Below, one piece after another: positions 50,678 through 61,259 of a stretch of DNA of 64,000 nucleotides. Source of the stretch: Erwinia_E haradaeae_B (GTDB lineage Bacteria > Pseudomonadota > Gammaproteobacteria > Enterobacterales > Enterobacteriaceae). The notes under the pieces were generated by a model. That model had not been told where the DNA came from and searched no databases. It saw only the letters and a list, made by a program, of their open reading frames with translations. Both the position numbers and the translations under genes were made by a program. Every line of letters begins with the position of its first letter. Positions within the stretch are counted from its first letter, which is position 1. The stretch spans positions 62,001 to 126,000 of the forward strand of contig NZ_LR217730.1 in NCBI RefSeq assembly GCF_900698985.1, given 5' to 3'.

Positions 50678-51343
50678 ATGAACCAGCTACAGAGAAAAAT
50701 AGGTTATTTTTTTAAAAAAATAGAATTACTACAACAGGCATTAACACATCGTAGTTCTAGTCGTCAAAATAATGAGAGATTTGAGTTTCTTGGAGATTCC
50801 ATCTTAAATTGTGTAATTTCTTATGCAATTTATCGGAGTTTTCCTTGTATTGATGAAGGCGATTTGAGTCGTATGCGTTCTACATTAGTACGTGGCTATA
50901 CCTTGGCAGAAATAGCACGAGAATTTAATTTAGGTTCGCACTTAACTCTTAGCCGGGGAGAATGGAAAAGTGGTGGCTACAAGCGTCAATCTATTTTATC
51001 CAATGCTATGGAGGCTTTAATTGGTGGTATATTCTTAGATAGTAATATGCAGACAATAGAAAGGTTGATTCTTAACTGGTACGATTCTCGTTTGCATACT
51101 ATTGAACCAGGAGATGAACAAAAAGATCCAAAAACACGTCTGCAAGAATTTCTACAAGGAAATCATCTTCCGTTGCCATCTTATTTTGTATTACAGGTGC
51201 AAGGTTCAGAGCATCATCAATTATTTACAATTCAATGCATAGTCACTGGAATAGAAGAACCAGTGGTGGCAACTGGTTTGAGTCGTCGCCAGGCTGAGCA
51301 AAAAACTGCTCAAAAAGCCCTAATGACACTAGGCATTGAATGA
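50678..51343 (+). CDS. rnc: Ribonuclease III, with Asn at a metal-ligand Asp position
   Basis: It cleaves double-stranded RNA in rRNA precursors and some mRNAs. The catalytic domain (1-150) has the signature NERFEFLGDS with E33, E36 and D40 (E. coli E38, E41, D45) and E112 (E. coli E117). The position of E. coli D114 is Asn109 (ILSNAMEALIGG). The double-stranded RNA-binding domain (about 155-221) ends in SRRQAEQKTAQKAL. It has 221 residues (E. coli 226). A 166-base gap follows lepB. Its stop overlaps the era start (ATGA), as in E. coli. Confidence 0.96.
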   Translation: MNQLQRKIGYFFKKIELLQQALTHRSSSRQNNERFEFLGDSILNCVISYAIYRSFPCIDEGDLSRMRSTLVRGYTLAEIAREFNLGSHLTLSRGEWKSGGYKRQSILSNAMEALIGGIFLDSNMQTIERLILNWYDSRLHTIEPGDEQKDPKTRLQEFLQGNHLPLPSYFVLQVQGSEHHQLFTIQCIVTGIEEPVVATGLSRRQAEQKTAQKALMTLGIE

Positions 51344-52263
51344 GAGAGCATATCACCTATTGCGGGTTCATTGCTATCGTCGGGCGTCCGAATGTAGGGA
51401 AATCAACTGTATTAAATCAATTAATAGAACAGAAGATTTCTATTACTTCACGTAAGCCGCACACCACTCGTCATGAGATTATAGGAGTTCAGAGCGAAGG
51501 TATATATCAATCTATCTATATTGATACACCTGGTCTATGTATAGAAGAAAAAAATACTATTCATCGTTTTATGAATCGTGCAATAAAAAACTCGATTACT
51601 AAAGCTAGGTTGGTTATTTTTATAATAGAGGGTATAAATTGGACTGTTGCTGACAAAATGATTATGCATTATCTAAAAGAAAAATCATTAGTTCTTTTAG
51701 TGCTTAATAAGATTGACATTATTTCTAATAAAAGTCTTTTGTTGCCGCATCTTCAGCGATTAAGTCAAAAGAGGCGCTTTGTGGATATAGTACCTATTTC
51801 TGCTAAGTTAGGAACGAATATTAATGTTATTAGTAATATTGTCCATAAATATCTTCTAAAGTCAGAGCACTATTTCCCAGAGACATGTATTACAAATCGT
51901 TCTCAAAAATTTATGGCATCAGAAATAATTCGTGAAAAAATTATACGATATCTTGGAGGTGAGCTTCCATATTCAGTGATGGTGGAGATAGAGCAATTTT
52001 TTATTAATAAGAATGGTATGTTAATTATTTATGGGATAATTTTAGTACATAGTGCGAGTCATAAAAAAATAGTAATTGGCCATAATGGAGCTAAGATTAA
52101 AAGCATTGGTATTGCAGCGCGTCACAATATGGAGACAATTTTTGGACATAAAGTCCATCTTGAGTTATGGGTAAAAATGACATCTGGTGAAAGAGATTAT
52201 CAGGATACAGTATCAGATATAGAATATAAAAATATTATACCATTAAAGAAAAATTTAGATTAG
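51340..52263 (+). CDS. era: GTPase Era
   Basis: This essential GTPase binds the 3' end of 16S rRNA during small-subunit assembly. Its G domain has GRPNVGKS (15-22), DTPG (62-65), NKID (123-126) and SAK (154-156). The C-terminal KH domain (about 200-285) holds the HNGAKIKSIG loop. It has 307 residues (E. coli 301). It overlaps rnc by four bases. recO, pdxJ and acpS, which follow in E. coli, are not here. rsmA, which modifies the same rRNA end region, lies convergently just downstream. Confidence 0.97.
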   Translation: MREHITYCGFIAIVGRPNVGKSTVLNQLIEQKISITSRKPHTTRHEIIGVQSEGIYQSIYIDTPGLCIEEKNTIHRFMNRAIKNSITKARLVIFIIEGINWTVADKMIMHYLKEKSLVLLVLNKIDIISNKSLLLPHLQRLSQKRRFVDIVPISAKLGTNINVISNIVHKYLLKSEHYFPETCITNRSQKFMASEIIREKIIRYLGGELPYSVMVEIEQFFINKNGMLIIYGIILVHSASHKKIVIGHNGAKIKSIGIAARHNMETIFGHKVHLELWVKMTSGERDYQDTVSDIEYKNIIPLKKNLD

Positions 52264-52622
52264 TGTCTAATGGCACAATAGAATATTTTAGTATTTATTA
52301 ATTTTAGAGATAGTGTTTGCTTATAGGATACACTATTATTGTTAATAAGATTAACATTAGTATGATATTAATCATGTATGATTGGAAGAAATACTGAATT
52401 TCAGTGGAGATCATATATAATTTAATCTTGATGAGTTCTATATATAATATATATGTTTTTGGTTTTTTTTCTTAAAATAATATTCATTTTTGGATAATGT
52501 ATCTGATGTTAAAATTTGGTGTGTACAGTTTTTTTACTATGCATTTTTATGTTACTTAAGTACTATACAAGATAATTTCCATTATTCTATAATTACCACA
52601 CTAAAAGGGAAAAGTAATATAC
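52264..52622. other. Spacer between convergent era and rsmA
   Basis: No gene is present in these 359 bases; recO remains are not recognisable. A weak stem (ATAGTGT with ACACTAT, around 52310-52335) is not followed by a T-run. The small frame at 52490-52678 is AT-rich and overlaps rsmA antisense, so I do not call it a gene. Confidence 0.6.
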
Positions 52623-53432
52623 TTATCCATGATTTTTTGTTAACCAATCTGCTAATTGATAATATTGCAATACACTGATATTTTCTGCACGTAAGTCTGG
52701 AGAAATATTCATTTTCATTAATCCTTCAATAGAGACTAAATATTGAAGACTATTTTGTATTTTTTTACGACGTTGATTAAAGGCTGCTTTGGTTATTCGA
52801 TGTAATGCGTGGATATGGATGGGTGATTGTACTGTAGTTTTTATGGGAATAAAGCGTACTACCGTAGAATTAACCTTTGGGATTGGAGTAAGGGCGCTTG
52901 CTGGAACTGAAATAACTGGAAACATCTGGCAATAATATTGGGACATAACTGATAAGCGACTGTAATTTTTATTTCCTGGCTCCGCTAATAGACGATCGGC
53001 CACCTCTTGTTGCAGCATAAAATGCATATCATGAATAGCGTTAATATGATTAAAAAGATGAAATATTAACGGTGTGGAAATATTATAAGGTAAGTTACCA
53101 AAGATGCGTAATAATTGGTTTTTTTTGTTTGAAAAATCTGAAAAATTAAATATTAAAGCATCTTGTTGAAAGATATTAATCTTGTGTTTTAACCGTGAAT
53201 GATTTTTCAGGCGTAATGTTAAATCTCGATCAATTTCAATTACTGTGAGCTTGTTGATCAGTGGTTCTATTTTGTGTGTTAATGCACCAAGTCCCGGCCC
53301 AATCTCAAGCATTGCTTGCCCATACTGGGGATAAATAGCATTAATAATAGCATCAATAATGTATTGGTCATGTAAAAAATGTTGTCCAAAACGTTTTTTT
53401 GCATGATATCTATGGTATGGTTGGTTGATCAT
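52623..53432 (-). CDS. rsmA: 16S rRNA dimethyladenosine transferase (KsgA)
   Basis: It dimethylates A1518 and A1519 of 16S rRNA, a late check on small-subunit assembly. The SAM-binding motif LEIGPGLGALT is at 42-52 and the catalytic motif NLPYNIST at 113-120. The C-terminal helical domain includes FNQRRKKIQNSL. The N-terminal FGQHFLHD is typical. It has 269 residues (E. coli 273). pdxA, surA and apaG, its E. coli operon partners, are absent. Confidence 0.97.
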   Translation of the reverse strand: MINQPYHRYHAKKRFGQHFLHDQYIIDAIINAIYPQYGQAMLEIGPGLGALTHKIEPLINKLTVIEIDRDLTLRLKNHSRLKHKINIFQQDALIFNFSDFSNKKNQLLRIFGNLPYNISTPLIFHLFNHINAIHDMHFMLQQEVADRLLAEPGNKNYSRLSVMSQYYCQMFPVISVPASALTPIPKVNSTVVRFIPIKTTVQSPIHIHALHRITKAAFNQRRKKIQNSLQYLVSIEGLMKMNISPDLRAENISVLQYYQLADWLTKNHG

Positions 53433-54211
53433 TAGTTTTTTAATTTAAGTATATCAAGGAATATATTTATTGTGATATTTGAGCAATGATATGTATAAAA
53501 CATAATATTTAGAGTATATGTAATGAAGTTATAAATTAATCTATTAGTTGTAGACGTTTCTTAAATTGGGTTGGTAGTTTTACAAAATTAGTTTTTGTAT
53601 TTTTTTCAGATATTTAAATTTTTTTATAAAAATATAATAAGCGCAAGATTTTAAAAGTCTATATAATTTAATTTTTAAGTATTTTTGTGAATGGTTTGTC
53701 ATTTTCAAAGCATCATGTAGTGTATTCTACACAATATGATTATTTGTTTGAATTTTTTATTTTCTCTTAAAAAGCGTATTATAAAAAATTATTACAGTAA
53801 TTAAGGTTCATGTAAACTTTTATAAAATAATCACGCTCAAGTATAAATTAATATTTTTATATTAAGTTTTTTATCTATAATAAATTTATTATTTCTCACA
53901 AGATTTACTAGCAAATTTTTGATTGCATGCTCATCAAATAAGTTATAAAAATTTTTTATATTCTGTATTAATGTCATCAAGCTTAATGCTTAATATGAAA
54001 TTATTAGTTTTTAAAATTTTTGTAAGAATTGAAATTCTTGCTGTATTACAAAAAGCCTGTACTATGGATATAAGTATAAAAATTATAATAATTAAAATTA
54101 CCTAATTTAAAGATTACGATAGTAATCATGCTATAATAATACAAAATATAGTTAAATGTTAAATGTATTGATTAAAGTGTCCTTATGAATTGCATCTATA
54201 TTGGAGTTATG
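53433..54211. other. 0.78 kb AT-rich spacer between rsmA and tRNA-Arg
   Basis: No credible gene is present. A 60-codon frame at 53923-54105 is rich in Ile, Lys and Leu as expected from random AT-rich DNA. Confidence 0.65.
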
Positions 54212-54288
54212 TGGTGCGCCCTACAGGATTCGAACCTGTGACCTACGGCTTAGAAGGCCGGTGCTCTATCCAGCTAAGCTAAGGGCGC
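54212..54288 (-). tRNA. argU: tRNA-Arg (anticodon UCU)
   Basis: This is a 77-base tRNA on the minus strand with acceptor stem GCGCCCT/AGGGCGC and an encoded CCA (54212-54214). The anticodon arm around CTTCTAA gives TCT, reading AGA and AGG. The T-loop GGTTCGAATCC is canonical. It closely matches E. coli argU, which also lies close to folD there. AGA is a frequently used arginine codon in AT-rich genomes. Confidence 0.96.
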
Positions 54289-56224
54289 ATTATAATCTAT
54301 TATATATTATGTATGCGGTGAGTCAACTATTTTACTTTTATTAGATCTATTATACTTCTTCGTATCAAGAGTTTTTTATTGAATCAAGTTGTATTATAAA
54401 TAGTGCTTTGACTAAACAGCGTGTTGATTGTATTATTTTTAATATGAATTTAGATTTAATTATCAGTCATGAGATACTTGGAGTATCACTAAAAAATTTT
54501 ATAGATTTCCTCTTACCTTTAGAGTTTTAGAAACTTTTATATATTAAATGTTGCTATGATATGTCATACAATAATAAAATTTCATGTGCTTTTGTGTCTA
54601 TAATAAAACTTCAAAAAATAAGATATTAGCTTGTTATTAACTCTAAAAATTTTACATAATTATTAATTATCATCAGGTTTTTAAATTACATACTTTTGGT
54701 TATTTACCGATATAATACCTATTCATTTTTTGATATTGTTAGTGTGCATCTCTTAAATCGATTTCATCTAAAAAATTACTGTTGTGTTTTATTCTAAAAT
54801 ATTAAAATGATTCTATTTTTAAAATATTACAATGTGTTGTGTTTGTCTTATAAAAGACAAGGTAAATAAATTTATTATAGAGATGTAGTACATTAGGATA
54901 TATGTCCTATAATTAAGTATAGATATTACATAATATTATTAGTATAGAGTGATATAATTTGTTATGGCATTAGTTCTGGATGCGTTGATGTAGATTGCAT
55001 GTAAGAATGGCTCTCATGAAGATGTAATGTTTATCTATTGATAGATGATGGACCTTTAATTGCTACGTCAATACTGATCAGTTATTTTATATTTTTATTA
55101 ATCTCTCAGGTTTATAAAAATGTAATAATTGATATATATCTTCCGAAGTTTAATATCTGCAAGTTATTTTGTAGAGTGTGTAAAATTTACAGAGTTTTTG
55201 TATTGAAAAGAAGAATTTTTTATTTTTAGGTTAAGTTATATAGGTGTTTATTTTTATAAGTATTAGTAACAATTTTTACCGAGGTGATGCTTATATATGC
55301 TGAAAAAACCAAAATAAATGAGAAACTTTTTTAATGTATATTGATGATAATTGATTTGTAAAATAATTGATTTTTTTCTGTATTTGTTTACGATAACTGA
55401 CATATATAATGAGATTTTTTTAAAAATAACATCATGATGTGCTATAGATATAGTTGTGCAATCATATAGGTAAGTCATTAAGTTAGTTTTTAATTAATTA
55501 AAAATATTAACAATTTAAAAGAAGTACAATAAAGAACTTTAAAATGGTTAGATATGTAGCTTTTAATCTTAAGCTGATAACTAGATAGAAGCGTATAATT
55601 TCTTTTAAAAAATTTTAATAAAGATCCACTATACTGGTATAGTTTTAAGATTATTTATTTTTTACTATGTTTAAAGCAGTATTGCACATGCTATATAGAT
55701 CTTGTTTATGATGTTGGATATTATATATGATATAATAAATGATAGAAGTTTTAGAAAAATTTACAATAATTATTATTTATCATATAATATATAATATATT
55801 GATTATATTTTGAGTTTAATTTATTAAAAAGTTATAGATTATATAAAATATAAATAATTTTGATAGTCATTGTAAATAACTTGCATGCAATTAATGATAA
55901 AGATATAAAAGCAATAAAAAATACAATATAATTTTTAGTGTGATAATCATCAGAATGACAAAATAATAATCATGTTATAAAATAAAGTATTATTATATTG
56001 AATTTTTTTAAGTATCTTAACTGAATATTTTATATATATGTTTTTGATTTATTTAGTTTATATATAAAAATATTTTAGAAAAATATGATCAGCGCCATCA
56101 AAGTAACATATATAAAAATATATAGGTAAATTCTTTTAATGGGATGCGACTATCAACTTTTGTATAATTAAACACTGGTGCGCTTTACAATTATCAAACA
56201 TAATTCAGAAGGACGCATCATTTA
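54289..56224. other. 1.9 kb AT-rich spacer upstream of folD
   Basis: No gene or RNA is recognised. Two small frames, 55038-55229 (plus) and 55263-55478 (minus), have random AT-rich composition, no ribosome binding site worth naming and no motif, so I leave them out. Confidence 0.65.
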
Positions 56225-57091
56225 ATGCCTGCAAAAATTATTAATGGTGAGATAATTGCGCGCCAGATACGTAAAGATATTGCTAGGAGCATACAAATAC
56301 GTTTATCTGAAGGTAAGCGCATCCCAGGTCTAGCAGTAGTATTAGTAGGTTCAGACCCGGCCTCGCGGATTTATGTAACTCGAAAGCGTTCCGTTTGTGA
56401 AGAAGTTGGATTTTTTTCATATTTATATGATTTATCAATTAATACTACTCAAGTTCAGCTTCTGGACCTAATTCAGAAACTTAATCAGGATGCGACTATT
56501 GATGGAATTTTAGTACAGTTACCTCTTCCATCAGACATAGATCCAATGTTAATAACAGAAAGTATATCTCCTATTAAGGACGTAGATGGTTTTAATTCTT
56601 ATAATATTGGTCGTTTGTGTAAGCGTTCACCCAGTGTTTTACGACCGTGTACGTCTCGTGGTATAATAACTTTATTAGAACGTTATCATATTAATATTTG
56701 TAGCCTTCATGCAGTAATTGTTGGGGCCTCTAATATTGTTGGAAGACCGATGAGTATGGAGTTACTTCTTTCTGGTTGTACTACAACTATTACACATCGT
56801 TTTACAAAAAATCTAGAGTGTTTTGTATCACAAGCTGATCTTCTTATTGTGGCGGTTGGAAAACCTAGATTTATTCCAGGTTATTGGATTAAATACGGCG
56901 CTATAGTGGTTGATGTTGGTATTAATCGTTTAACAAATGGTAAGATAGTTGGTGATGTTGATTTTGATCAAGCTTTTTATCGGGCATCCTGGATTACGCC
57001 AGTTCCAGGAGGAGTGGGGCCAATGACTATTGCTACACTTATGCAAAATACATTATATGCGTGTGAAATAAACGAAAAGATTACTTTGTAG
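56225..57091 (+). CDS. folD: Bifunctional methylenetetrahydrofolate dehydrogenase / methenyltetrahydrofolate cyclohydrolase
   Basis: It interconverts methylene-, methenyl- and 10-formyl-tetrahydrofolate, supplying one-carbon units for purines and initiator tRNA. The 288 residues equal E. coli FolD. The catalytic pair Y50 and K54 (RIYVTRK) is present. GILVQLPLP (about 94-102), KDVDGF, the Rossmann-type VIVGASNIVGRPMS (about 162-175) and PVPGGVGPMT (about 260-269) are intact. GAAGGA precedes the ATG. tRNA-Arg(UCU) is upstream, echoing the E. coli neighbourhood. Confidence 0.98.
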   Translation: MPAKIINGEIIARQIRKDIARSIQIRLSEGKRIPGLAVVLVGSDPASRIYVTRKRSVCEEVGFFSYLYDLSINTTQVQLLDLIQKLNQDATIDGILVQLPLPSDIDPMLITESISPIKDVDGFNSYNIGRLCKRSPSVLRPCTSRGIITLLERYHINICSLHAVIVGASNIVGRPMSMELLLSGCTTTITHRFTKNLECFVSQADLLIVAVGKPRFIPGYWIKYGAIVVDVGINRLTNGKIVGDVDFDQAFYRASWITPVPGGVGPMTIATLMQNTLYACEINEKITL

Positions 57092-58162
57092 CATGGTGTA
57101 TTTTTTTGATAAAGAATACTTTATCAAAAGTTGTAGTTTATACAAATATTTTAAAATTCTCAGAAGTGTGAATGTTTAGATTAAAAATCTTCAATAGTAT
57201 TTTATTTGTTATTGATTTTTGTATAAAGGAACACGCTTTATGATAAGTTTTGTTTTTATAAAAAAATAAAATAATTCTGTCGTTATGTCTAGAAAACTAT
57301 ATTTTATATTTAATTAAGCAGTATTTTATATTTTTTATTGTATGAATCAGATTCACTTACTAGTATATGCTAAAAACCACTTTTAATGTTATGTGATAAA
57401 CTATAGAATATTATATAATAAATATATATTGTATAGTTAAGAGGTAATCTTCTTTAAGTTGATATTAATTAGCAGAAAATTATTTTATTTTAATAGTCTT
57501 TTTTTATATTAATATTCAATATTAATACTGACATTATTTTAATGTAATTATTATTAGGTAATTAATGTTTTGGAATTAACAATTTATTGTTTTTTTGTGC
57601 ATCAGATGTATAAAAGTACAGTTTTGGAAATTTTTTATAATTTAGAACATTATGATATTAGGAGTAAAATTTTTCTACGTTTTTACAAAAATAAGAGATA
57701 TAATCTATTAATCAGCTTAGATTTTTCATAATGGTATATATATAATATATAGTCATTTGTTAATGTTAAAAATAATATGCTTTTAAAAAATGACCATATG
57801 TTAGTTATTTGTTATTTTACTCAAATTCATATTAATTTACACTAGGACTGGTTATTTATAGATAAACATATGTTAGCTTCATGACGGGTAGTGGTTTGAT
57901 ATAAAAATTCCATTATTTTTTTAGTAATAAAAATGATGATGTATGTTATTAATTTTTTTAGAATGATAAAAAAATTTACATATAAAATTAATGATATTCT
58001 TAGTATTTTTTGGTATTTTAAGTATAAATTACAATTTATAGAGTGTGTTTTGTTATATATATTGATATATACTTCATAAAAGATATTATATTAGTCAAAC
58101 CTTTACAGCTCCTATCTTTATTAAAATTTTTATATATAGATTATTTTTTACTTATTTTTATA
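57092..58162. other. 1.07 kb AT-rich spacer between convergent folD and dadX
   Basis: No gene or RNA is recognised. No DnaA-box cluster is visible. Confidence 0.65.
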
Positions 58163-59239
58163 TTACTTAAGTTGCACTGGAACTCGTGGAGATAGCGCAC
58201 ACATAAGTTCATATCCAACGGTCTGAGATGCTGAGGCAACATCATCAATTTTAACATTTTTTCCCCATAACTCTACCTTACTGCCAATGTAAGCTTGTGG
58301 ACACATTGTTAAATCTATTGCCATCATATCCATGGAGACAGTTCCAATAGTTTTTGTTATATGCTCTAATATTTTTACTGGCGTTCCAGAAGGAGCATGG
58401 CGTGGGTAACCATCAGCATAACCACAGGCAACTATTCCAATACGTTGCTTACAGTTAGCACGATAGCTATTATTATATCCAACTGTTGATCCAAAAGCAA
58501 TTTCTTGAATAGCAATAATTTCACTATTGAGTGTCATGACAGGTTCAAAGCCATTATTTGACATGATACTTTGATTCCCATCTCTCTTTGGACAAGAGCC
58601 GTATAATATAATCCCAGGACGAACCCAATTACAATGAGTTTGGGGGTGCCAAAGGATAGCAGCAGAATTAGCTAGTGACATTTGACAATTCAGCTTCCTT
58701 AAAACTTGATAGATTTTCTGCATTGGCTTGGTCACACCTGTTGTATACTCCGCGTTCGCAAAGTGCGCCATAAGTGTTAACGTACCTACATTTTTTATTT
58801 CCTTTAGTTGTTGCCAAACAGAATGGATATCATCTGGTTGAAAACCAAGACGATTCATACCACAATTCATTTTTAGATAAATATCCAATGGAGCTAGTAA
58901 TTTAGCTTTCGCTAATGCTTGAATTTGCCATTGACTATGTACAACTGTAGTTAAATTGTACTGTGCTAGGATTGTTATATCGTTTGGATGGAAAAAACCT
59001 TCTAATAATAAAATAGGTTTTTGCCATCCGCTGTCTCGGAGCAATAAGGCCTCATGGATACTCAGTAAGGCAAAACCATCTGCTTGACATAGGCTTTTCC
59101 AAATTCTCTTAATACCATGACCATAGGCATTAGCTTTTACTACAGCCCAAATTCGTGCACTAGAAATCATCTGACGTACTATAGAGAGATTATTTTTTAA
59201 TGCCTGTTGATTGATTGTTGCCACAATTGGACGAGACAT
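58163..59239 (-). CDS. dadX: Alanine racemase, DadX type
   Basis: This PLP enzyme converts L- to D-alanine for peptidoglycan. The PLP lysine is K35 in AVVKANAYGHG. The second catalytic residue is the Tyr of the STVGYNNSY region (about 256). WVRPGIILYGSCP and ACGYADGYPRHAPSGTPV are conserved. The sequence matches E. coli DadX (356 residues) much better than Alr, for example at MSRPIVATINQQALKNN, ILLLEGFFHPNDI, NRLGFQPD, GTVSMDMMAIDLTMCPQA and VGYELMCAL. dadA is not adjacent. If it is the only racemase, the former catabolic copy now does the biosynthetic job. The label alr would also be used for it. Confidence 0.94.
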   Translation of the reverse strand: MSRPIVATINQQALKNNLSIVRQMISSARIWAVVKANAYGHGIKRIWKSLCQADGFALLSIHEALLLRDSGWQKPILLLEGFFHPNDITILAQYNLTTVVHSQWQIQALAKAKLLAPLDIYLKMNCGMNRLGFQPDDIHSVWQQLKEIKNVGTLTLMAHFANAEYTTGVTKPMQKIYQVLRKLNCQMSLANSAAILWHPQTHCNWVRPGIILYGSCPKRDGNQSIMSNNGFEPVMTLNSEIIAIQEIAFGSTVGYNNSYRANCKQRIGIVACGYADGYPRHAPSGTPVKILEHITKTIGTVSMDMMAIDLTMCPQAYIGSKVELWGKNVKIDDVASASQTVGYELMCALSPRVPVQLK

Positions 59240-59838
59240 AATATTTCCTTAATATCTATAGATACCATGGTCTATATCATAGAATATCAATATATTATCT
59301 AAAATGCATTTGTTAAGATTATTGAGTGCTCTGGTTTCTCTATAATAAAAACAATAGATTATCTTTAGTTTATATCAGTATACAATAGAATGAACATATT
59401 ATCTTTACCTTAATAATGTCGATTGCACATTATCTGATATCGCGAGAGAGCAAGATATTATAGAAAAAAATACATATAGAATTACGACGATTTCTAGACA
59501 GTCAATTTTGATAGATATGATTTAGTATGCATTGGTTACTATACCCTTCATGTTTTCCGTATAATTATATATGTTTTTATGTTTAAAAGTAATGGAAAAA
59601 TGCTATTTATTAAGAGCAAATATCTTTTCTAAATTTTACATTATATTCATCTATTATAAAAAATTATAAACAATAGTTAATAATTACAAAAATTATTATT
59701 CATACATGAATTTTGTAAAAATATAATCATTAGGAGAAGGTTATTCTTTTTGTAAAATTTTGTCATATTTTACAAAAAATCATATAATTTATTATTTTAT
59801 TTTTGGTGTTTTTTTTGATTTTTTAAGTGGGGCCCGCC
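59240..59838. other. 0.6 kb spacer upstream of dnaA, no clear oriC
   Basis: It separates divergent dadX and dnaA. I searched by eye for TTATNCACA boxes on both strands and found none, nor GC-clamped 13-mers beyond general AT-richness. rpmH and rnpA, the usual divergent neighbours of dnaA, are absent. Confidence 0.6.
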
Positions 59839-61230
59839 GTGTCACTTACACTTTGGCAACAGTGTCTTGCCTGTTTAAAGGATGAATTACCTAAGACCGA
59901 GTTCAGAATCTGGATACGACCCTTACAAGCTGAAATAAATAATAATACGTTAGCTTTATACGCACCCAATCGTTTTGTGCTAGACTGGGTGAGGGTTAAA
60001 TATATTCATCATATTAACACTCTCTTGAAAAATTTTGGTGGTGTTAACGTTCCTTTGCTTCTTTTCAAGGTAGGTAAAAAGTCTAGCTATCATGTAGTCA
60101 ATGAACCTGATATAACTAGTATCCATACAATCACAAGTCAGATTCGTAGCTCATCATTCATGGATTCGAGGCGATGGCGTCATGTGACGACGTTTTCAGA
60201 TGCTGTTTATCAATCTAATGTAAATGCTAGATATAAATTTGAAAACTTTGTTGATGGTCAGTCAAATCAATTGGCACACATAGTAGCGCAGCAAGTAGCA
60301 GATCATCCTGGCGAGACGTATAATCCTCTTTTTCTTTATGGAGGGACAGGGCTAGGAAAAACACATTTATTACATGCAGTAGGGAATGGGATTTTAGCAA
60401 AAAAATCTAATGAAACTGTAGTATATATGCGCTCTGATCGTTTTGTAAAGGATATGGTTAAAGCATTACAAAGCAATGCAATTGAAAAGTTTAAATGTTA
60501 TTATCGTTCAGTAAAAGCGCTACTAATTGATGATATTCAATTTTTTGCTAATAAAGAATACCCCCAAGAAGAGTTTTTTCATACTTTCAATGCGCTTCTA
60601 GAAGGCAATCAGCAGATTATTTTGACTTCTGATCGTTATCCAAGAGAAATTAATGGCGTAGAAGATAGGCTAAGATCGCGATTTGGGTGGGGATTAACAG
60701 TTGCTATTAATCCGCCAGAGCTTGAAACGCGTGTAGCTATTTTAAGAAAAAAAGCTTATGAAAATAATATTCTCTTACCGGGAGAAGTAGCATGTTTTAT
60801 TGCCACAAGATTACGCTCTAATATAGGAGAATTAGAAGGCGCTCTAAATCGTATAATAGTTAATTCAAGATTTACTGGTCGTTCAATTACAATTGATTTT
60901 GTTCGAGAAGTGCTTCGTGATTTACTAGTATTGCAGAATCAACTCATAACGATTCATTTTATTCAAAAAACAGTAGCTAAATATTATAAAATTCAAGTCG
61001 TTGATTTGTTATCAAAACGGAGATCTCGTTCAGTTACCCGTCCAAGGCAGATGGCAATGGCAATCACTAAAAAATTAACTCATCATAGTTTACCAGAAAT
61101 CGGTGATGCTTTCGGAGGGCGTGATCATACTACGGTTTTGCATGCTTGCCGAAAAATTGAACAGTTGCATGAAGAGAGTGAAGATATTCAAGAAGATTTT
61201 TCTACTCTTATTAAAATTTTATCCTCTTAA
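59839..61230 (+). CDS. dnaA: Chromosomal replication initiator DnaA
   Basis: This AAA+ ATPase binds DnaA boxes and opens the origin. The longest frame begins at GTG 59827, but GTG at 59839 begins MSLTLWQQCL exactly like E. coli (also a GTG start), giving 463 residues (E. coli 467). Domain I is 1-85 and the variable linker about 86-125. Walker A is GGTGLGKT (168-175) and Walker B LLIDDIQFF (about 228-236). The DNA-binding signature GGRDHTTVLHACRK is near residue 430. dnaN follows after 29 bases. Confidence 0.97.
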   Translation: MSLTLWQQCLACLKDELPKTEFRIWIRPLQAEINNNTLALYAPNRFVLDWVRVKYIHHINTLLKNFGGVNVPLLLFKVGKKSSYHVVNEPDITSIHTITSQIRSSSFMDSRRWRHVTTFSDAVYQSNVNARYKFENFVDGQSNQLAHIVAQQVADHPGETYNPLFLYGGTGLGKTHLLHAVGNGILAKKSNETVVYMRSDRFVKDMVKALQSNAIEKFKCYYRSVKALLIDDIQFFANKEYPQEEFFHTFNALLEGNQQIILTSDRYPREINGVEDRLRSRFGWGLTVAINPPELETRVAILRKKAYENNILLPGEVACFIATRLRSNIGELEGALNRIIVNSRFTGRSITIDFVREVLRDLLVLQNQLITIHFIQKTVAKYYKIQVVDLLSKRRSRSVTRPRQMAMAITKKLTHHSLPEIGDAFGGRDHTTVLHACRKIEQLHEESEDIQEDFSTLIKILSS

Positions 61231-61259
61231 GTTGATCATACGCCAGGTTTTTTTATATT

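Noticed and set aside
52490..52678. 62-codon plus-strand frame after era
   Set aside because: It overlaps the rsmA end antisense and has no protein-like features.
53923..54105. 60-codon frame between rsmA and tRNA-Arg
   Set aside because: Its composition is that of random AT-rich DNA, and it has no ribosome binding site, motif or conserved neighbour.
55038..55478. Two short frames (63 codons plus strand, 71 codons minus strand)
   Set aside because: Both are low-complexity, Ile/Lys/Tyr-rich and lack start signals; frames of this length are expected by chance in nearly 2 kb of spacer.
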